A stretch of 64,000 bases of DNA, taken from positions 62,001 to 126,000 of the forward strand of contig CAKQQT010000002.1 in NCBI GenBank assembly GCA_934271235.1. The letters run 5' to 3'. Shown here piece by piece: positions 59,938 to 64,000 of the stretch. Made by a program: the position numbers and the translations under genes. Position 1 is the stretch's first letter. The number at the start of each line of letters is the position of its first letter. Below the pieces are notes generated by a model. That model was given only the letters and a program-made list of their open reading frames with translations, searched no databases and was not told the DNA's origin. Source of the DNA: an uncultured Clostridia bacterium. GTDB taxonomy: Bacteria; Bacillota; Clostridia; Peptostreptococcales; Anaerovoracaceae.

Positions 59938-60021
59938 ATCTTATACGTTACATATGCGGACAGCAGCATTTTTGGAGTGCTGTGATCCTGTGTGAAATAA
60001 CGAATGAGGACTGGTGTGACT

Positions 60022-60792
60022 ATGGTGAACAAAGTGGAAATCTGCGGTGTGAACACTGCGAAACTGCCTCTTTACAAAGAAGCGGAAATGATGCAAATGA
60101 TCGAAAAAATACAGGCAGGCGATAAGGCTGTCCGGGATGAATTCATCAAAGGAAATCTCAGACTGGTGCTCAGTGTGATCCAGCGCTTTTCCAACCGCGG
60201 TGAAAATCCGGACGATCTGTTTCAGGTGGGCTGTATCGGTCTGATCAAGGCACTGGATAATTTTGATACGAGCCACGGCGTCAAATTTTCGACGTATGCG
60301 GTACCGATGATCATCGGCGAGATCCGGCGCTATCTGCGCGACAACAACGCGATCCGGGTTTCTCGTTCCATGCGGGATCTGGCCTATAAGGCGCTGCAGG
60401 CAAAAGAGACCCTTGCCAATCAGCTGCAGCGGGAACCGAGTGTCGAAGAGATCGCGAAGTTCATGGAGGCGGACCGGGAAGATATCGTGATGGCGCTGGA
60501 GTCGATCCAGGAACCGGTCTCCTTGTTCGAGCCGGTCTTCCACGATGACGGCGACGCCCTGTATGTGATGGATCAGGTGCAGGATACCAAGAACACCGAT
60601 CTGAACTGGATCGAAAATCTTTCCCTGTCGGAAGCAATGAAAAAACTGACCCCGCGTGAACGCCATATTCTGAATATGCGGTTCTTTGAGGGCAAGACCC
60701 AGATGGAAGTCGCACGCGAGATCTCCATCAGCCAGGCACAAGTCAGCCGCCTGGAAAAAAACGCGCTCAAATATATGCGAAAATATGTGTGA
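60022..60792 (+). CDS. sigG: RNA polymerase sporulation sigma factor SigG
   Basis: Late forespore sigma factor (256 aa). NKVEICGVNTAKLPL is the typical SigG N-terminus. Core regions are GNLRLVLSVIQRFSNRGENP, DDLFQVGCIGLIKALDNFD, FSTYAVPMIIGEIRRYLRDN, and region 4 VAREISISQAQVSRLEKNAL. The ATG at 60022 matches the family start. Order spoIIGA-sigE-sigG is the conserved Firmicutes arrangement. Confidence 0.97.
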   Translation: MVNKVEICGVNTAKLPLYKEAEMMQMIEKIQAGDKAVRDEFIKGNLRLVLSVIQRFSNRGENPDDLFQVGCIGLIKALDNFDTSHGVKFSTYAVPMIIGEIRRYLRDNNAIRVSRSMRDLAYKALQAKETLANQLQREPSVEEIAKFMEADREDIVMALESIQEPVSLFEPVFHDDGDALYVMDQVQDTKNTDLNWIENLSLSEAMKKLTPRERHILNMRFFEGKTQMEVAREISISQAQVSRLEKNALKYMRKYV

Positions 60793-60820
60793 AGCGAAGC
60801 AAAAAGAATGCAAAGAAAGT

Positions 60821-60852
60821 GACAATCCTATGTGTTTAAACATAGGATTGTC
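60821..60852. repeat. Perfect inverted repeat after sigG
   Basis: GACAATCCTATG (60821-60832) and CATAGGATTGTC (60841-60852) form a 12-bp stem with an 8-nt loop, and no T-run on the plus strand. It may act as an end structure for sigG or mark the edge of the AT-rich insert that follows. Confidence 0.7.
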
Positions 60853-60989
60853 TGAAAAAAATATGAAACTATAGAAGCATATTTGATGAATCGTCACGGT
60901 ATGAACTCTATGGTATATGCGTGTAAAACTTCATAATATAATATCAAGAATTCTATTCGTTAGTTTATCTTTTGAACAGATTTCAGAAT

Positions 60990-62309
60990 CTAGGATTTGT
61001 ATATAAAATGTGTTTTGGAAATTGTACCGGTAGTTCGTACGGTGCTTCTGTGAGTATCATAATAGAAGCGATAATCCATATTAGCAGTGACGGTAACGCT
61101 AGCAGAGCTAGGAGTATCATCCCCTGTAGTTCCGTATTTCACTTTCTAGGTTATTCCGTGATTTTCATCCATTTTTGCATTTGATGTGGTTACAGAGGCT
61201 GGAAGATTTGCATTAACCATGTTATTCAATCCAGAGATTGCAACTGTTCCGGAGGCAGCGTTTTCATCTGAATAACCACTTTCCGCATATATGGTTGCAG
61301 AAGTGCCTCCGGCAACAGCACTGTAAATTAAATCTACGGTTGCAAAGAAAGTACCCACTGCTGGATGCAATTGTGAAAAAACATTGAATAAGTTTGGCAT
61401 CTGGTCGCCATCCCCATCAGGTGTTATTTCCATTACATCTAAAAAATCTTTTTTTGAACATTTGAATGTCAAATCTGCAGAAACGGGGTATGCAGATGTT
61501 GCACCGCTAACATAAGATAAAGCATTAGCAGAACGACCAAATACCCGAACTAATTCAAAACCCATTTCTTTACTGCCTCTATCTCGGTAGTCTCTTTTTG
61601 CAACAGACATAATGATTGTTTCCGCACCAGAGGTTGAGCCGAGAGAAGTGCCTGCAACAACATCAACATGCGCGTATTTATCGTAGTTTGCAGCAAGTGA
61701 CAGAGAAGAATCTCTCTTTATGAAATTTGTGTGATTGGAATTGAGAAAATGATTATAATATTCCTCATATTCCTCAAACAATTCTCCGAAGAATAAAACT
61801 TGTCCGTTTTCTTCAAGATAATTAAATGAAACGGAAGCAATGCTTTGCCTGAAATCTAAGCTACTGCAAAAATCAATTGTAATCGGAATCCGTTTTTCGT
61901 TCATCAAAACATAGGTCTTTATTACACCCATGTAAAGGGATTTCCCAACCGCATAGGTTTCTGTCTTTAACAATTGGTTTTCAAAATGAAATGGAATTTT
62001 TCCAGAACCAATTAGGATTTCTCCGCTTCCGGTGACATGTAAGCCTTTATCATCATTATATTTATCTTGGAAAAATAAGTGAAATCCATCAGATGTGGAA
62101 AAACTGTTCAGCGCATTTTGTGTGGTATTTGCATTGCGGCTTGCATAATTTTTCAATTCGTTTAATCCGCTTTGATTCATAATTTGAAGACTTTGCGTAT
62201 CTTTTGCAAGACTAAGAAAGATGGAAACTGAAGAGGACTCTGCATAAACAAATTGTACACAAGAAAAAACTAAAACAAAAATCATCACAACGCTTAATAT
62301 CTTTTTCAT
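60990..62309 (-). CDS. Secreted protein of unknown function interrupted by an in-frame amber codon
   Basis: The uninterrupted part (62309 to the TAG at 61148-61146) encodes 387 residues with a signal peptide (MKKILSVVMIFVLVFSCVQ, cleavage near VYAES). Beyond the TAG the same frame stays open for 51 more codons to a TAG at 60990-60992. It includes VTVTANMDYRFYYDTHRSTV and ISKTHFIYKS, which look like real protein sequence. The mature region is Ser/Thr/Asn-rich beta-type sequence with EITPDGDGDQMPNLFNVFSQ, a possible Asp-rich calcium-like loop. No family was recognised. The AT-rich composition differs from the flanks. A nonsense mutation truncating a longer extracellular protein is most likely; readthrough is possible. 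Confidence 0.65.
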
Positions 62310-62491
62310 AATAATATCTCCCTCAATTTAAAGTGTATCCGTTTGTATCATTCGTAGCATAAACAGGTCAGATTGTATATCGACTGACGGTTTAGCAGCA
62401 TATTCTGGGAAAAAAGTAGAGTTTTGAAGAAACTTCCTCTATAATAAAAGCAGATAACGGAAGATATGGAAAATGACGAGGGGGGAGGAGC

Positions 62492-63280
62492 ATGAATATT
62501 GAAAAGATAGGAAAGTACATCGCTGCATGTCGAAAAGAAAAAGGATTCACTCAAGCAGCTTTAGCAGAAAAATTATATATCACTGATAAGGCGGTTAGTA
62601 AGTGGGAACGAGGACTGTCACTTCCGGATATTGCACTTTTGGAACCTTTGACAGAACTGCTTGGCATTAGCATAACAGAACTGTTTCAAGGAGAATCCTC
62701 ATTGCAAAGTAATGTGTCAAAAGAAATCGCTGATCAGTTGATTGCAGATTCAAGTCAGACATACGCCAATTATACAAGAAAAAAATCAAAGAGAATGATA
62801 GGAGTTCTCCTTGCCATCTTGATTTGCATTGCGCTTTTTGTTCCAATCGCGTTTGATTATTACCATACGCAGAAAAAGGTAACAGATATTTCAATTACAT
62901 ATCATGCAGCGTGCGAAAATATTGTAATGCTGTATGATGAATTGACGGATTCGGAAAGAAAAACTGTGACAAATTTAGAGGAAGAAGCGTATCAAAACGC
63001 CATTTTTTATGCAGGAAGTGCATCTGCACTGCTTCGTTCCGGAAAAACGCTTATGCAGGACTATCCTCAGTTGTATACAGATTCCGAGAAATTAGAAAAA
63101 ACGGTATATGAATTATATGAAAGCCTTTGTGCAGCACAAGAAAACAATCGAAACTACAAGATCCATAGATTAAAGTATACCCAGCAGGTGACACGGTTGT
63201 ATAGGGAATACCATAGTTTTGTTGACTCATTTGAGAAAATTCGCAAAACAGCATCCATTAGCGGAGATAAAGCGTTTTGA
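62492..63280 (+). CDS. XRE-family regulator with a transmembrane segment and extracytoplasmic domain
   Basis: A 262-aa protein. The N-terminal HTH (GKYIAACRKEKGFTQAALAE then KLYITDKAVSKWERGLSLPD) covers residues about 7-60. A single hydrophobic helix (MIGVLLAILICIALFVPIAF, about residues 100-120) is followed by about 140 residues with helical, Glu/Lys/Tyr-rich character. The layout suggests a membrane-tethered DNA-binding sensor. A GGGGGGAGG ribosome site precedes the ATG. It is transcribed divergently from the secreted protein gene at 60990-62309 and may control it; this is inference from position. Confidence 0.8.
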   Translation: MNIEKIGKYIAACRKEKGFTQAALAEKLYITDKAVSKWERGLSLPDIALLEPLTELLGISITELFQGESSLQSNVSKEIADQLIADSSQTYANYTRKKSKRMIGVLLAILICIALFVPIAFDYYHTQKKVTDISITYHAACENIVMLYDELTDSERKTVTNLEEEAYQNAIFYAGSASALLRSGKTLMQDYPQLYTDSEKLEKTVYELYESLCAAQENNRNYKIHRLKYTQQVTRLYREYHSFVDSFEKIRKTASISGDKAF

Positions 63281-63486
63281 CAAGCTTGCTTTTTACGCAA
63301 GAAAAATTTTGCATCGCTGGAAATAGCTTTGCAGATTCTTTTGTGCGAGATGCATTGAAAACTTGTCGGAAACATGGTAACATAGGAATGCATGAAATTT
63401 GTTATGAAATCTTGCGCAGCCGGGCAAGCCGGTACATAGCGGCGTGCGGCAAAGCGCTGCGCGAGTTAACCTGACAGGAGGATACC

Positions 63487-64000
63487 ATGATTTATACAAA
63501 AGAAGTGGAGCAGATGTGTCCGGTCAATAAAGGCGCTTATCACGGACCGGCTCCGATCCCGCAGGAGGGAAAATGGACACAGGTCAAGGAGATCAAGGAC
63601 ATTTCGGGACTGACCCACGGTGTCGGCTGGTGCGCGCCGCAGCAGGGCGCCTGCAAACTGACGCTGAACATCAAGGACGGCATTATCGAAGAAGCGCTGG
63701 TAGAGACAATCGGCTGCTCCGGCATGACGCATTCGGCAGCCATGGCCGGTGAGATCCTCATCGGCAAGACACTGCTTGAAGCGCTGAACACCGACCTCGT
63801 GTGCGACGCGATCAATACCGCGATGCGCGAGCTGTTCCTGCAGATCGTTTACGGCAGAAGCCAGTCCGCGTTTTCTGAGGGCGGCCTTGCCATCGGCGCA
63901 GGACTTGAAGATCTCGGCAAAGGCACCAGAAGCCAGATCGGGACCATCTATTCCACCAAGGCAAAGGGACCGCGCTATCTGGAGCTCGCAGAGGGTTACA
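63487..64000 (+). CDS. GGGtGRT protein, NifU-like iron-sulphur scaffold relative (cut by window end)
   Basis: The first 171 residues of a protein of the clostridial GGGtGRT family. Visible blocks are MIYTKEVEQMCPVNKGAYHG, SGLTHGVGWCAPQQGACKLT and LVETIGCSGMTHSAAMAGEI, with three conserved Cys positions like those of IscU/NifU scaffolds. IVYGRSQSAFSEGGLAIGAG follows. The ACAGGAGG site at 63474-63481 fixes the ATG. Function is not established; iron-sulphur cluster assembly is proposed from the NifU resemblance. GC content returns to the level of the core genome. Confidence 0.85.
   Translation, partial: MIYTKEVEQMCPVNKGAYHGPAPIPQEGKWTQVKEIKDISGLTHGVGWCAPQQGACKLTLNIKDGIIEEALVETIGCSGMTHSAAMAGEILIGKTLLEALNTDLVCDAINTAMRELFLQIVYGRSQSAFSEGGLAIGAGLEDLGKGTRSQIGTIYSTKAKGPRYLELAEGY

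Noticed and set aside
1..64000. tRNA, rRNA or CRISPR arrays
   Set aside because: No tRNA T-arm consensus with a cloverleaf, no rRNA core sequence and no regularly spaced direct repeats with unique spacers were seen.

Overview
This window looks like chromosomal DNA of an anaerobic, endospore-forming member of the Clostridia. No genus is assigned. The evidence is the gene content: a V-type ATPase operon, the spoIIGA-sigE-sigG sporulation block, phosphotransacetylase, a split transketolase, the cdaA-cdaR-glmM-glmS cluster, NhaC, NADP-type glutamate dehydrogenase and a GGGtGRT protein. Shine-Dalgarno sites are strong (AAGGAGG-like) and promoters are of the sigma-A type. By eye the core is moderately GC-rich. 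The peptide-utilisation cluster (about 32-44 kb) and the stretch after sigG (about 60.8-63.4 kb) are visibly more AT-rich. No rRNA, tRNA, CRISPR array or intact insertion sequence was seen.

Layout. 1-2.8 kb: end of a V-ATPase operon (A partial, B, D), with a 230-bp imperfect palindrome between B and D. 2.8-4.3 kb: gene graveyard with an Rpn-type nuclease remnant and an internally deleted PD-(D/E)XK protein. 4.4-9.9 kb: RNA and DNA metabolism (yhaM, cca, recD2, comFC). 10-18.5 kb: a candidate structured RNA, hpf, then the c-di-AMP and amino-sugar block (cdaA, cdaR, glmM, glmS), ahcY and a TIGR01440 protein. 18.7-27.5 kb: a 33-aa hydrophobic protein, nhaC, a membrane LuxR regulator, dinB, a DUF308 protein and two flavoproteins. 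27.8-31.6 kb, minus strand: an intact PD-(D/E)XK-like protein, pta and gpmI. 32-44.4 kb: a GntR regulator and a nine-gene peptide/amide catabolic cluster (M28, Dpp ABC transporter, amidohydrolase, M24, ATC-hydrolase family, M20). 44.5-58 kb: addA, a DUF4300 lipoprotein, gdhA, mgtE, an XRE/membrane-protein pair, nnrD, mazF and split transketolase. 58-60.8 kb: spoIIGA-sigE-sigG with a Spo0A box. 60.8-63.4 kb: an AT-rich insert with a secreted protein interrupted by an amber codon and a membrane-tethered XRE regulator. The window ends inside a GGGtGRT gene.

The most interesting items are regulatory or structural. They are: a 24-codon leader ORF next to a Shine-Dalgarno-sequestering hairpin ahead of mgtE; a dispersed intergenic repeat family that is always co-oriented with its neighbours; a compact structured RNA candidate with its own consensus promoter ahead of hpf; recurrent low-complexity in-frame insertions in conserved enzymes; and the peptide cluster that contains an ATC-hydrolase-like gene. 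All calls come from reading sequence and motifs; no database search was run.
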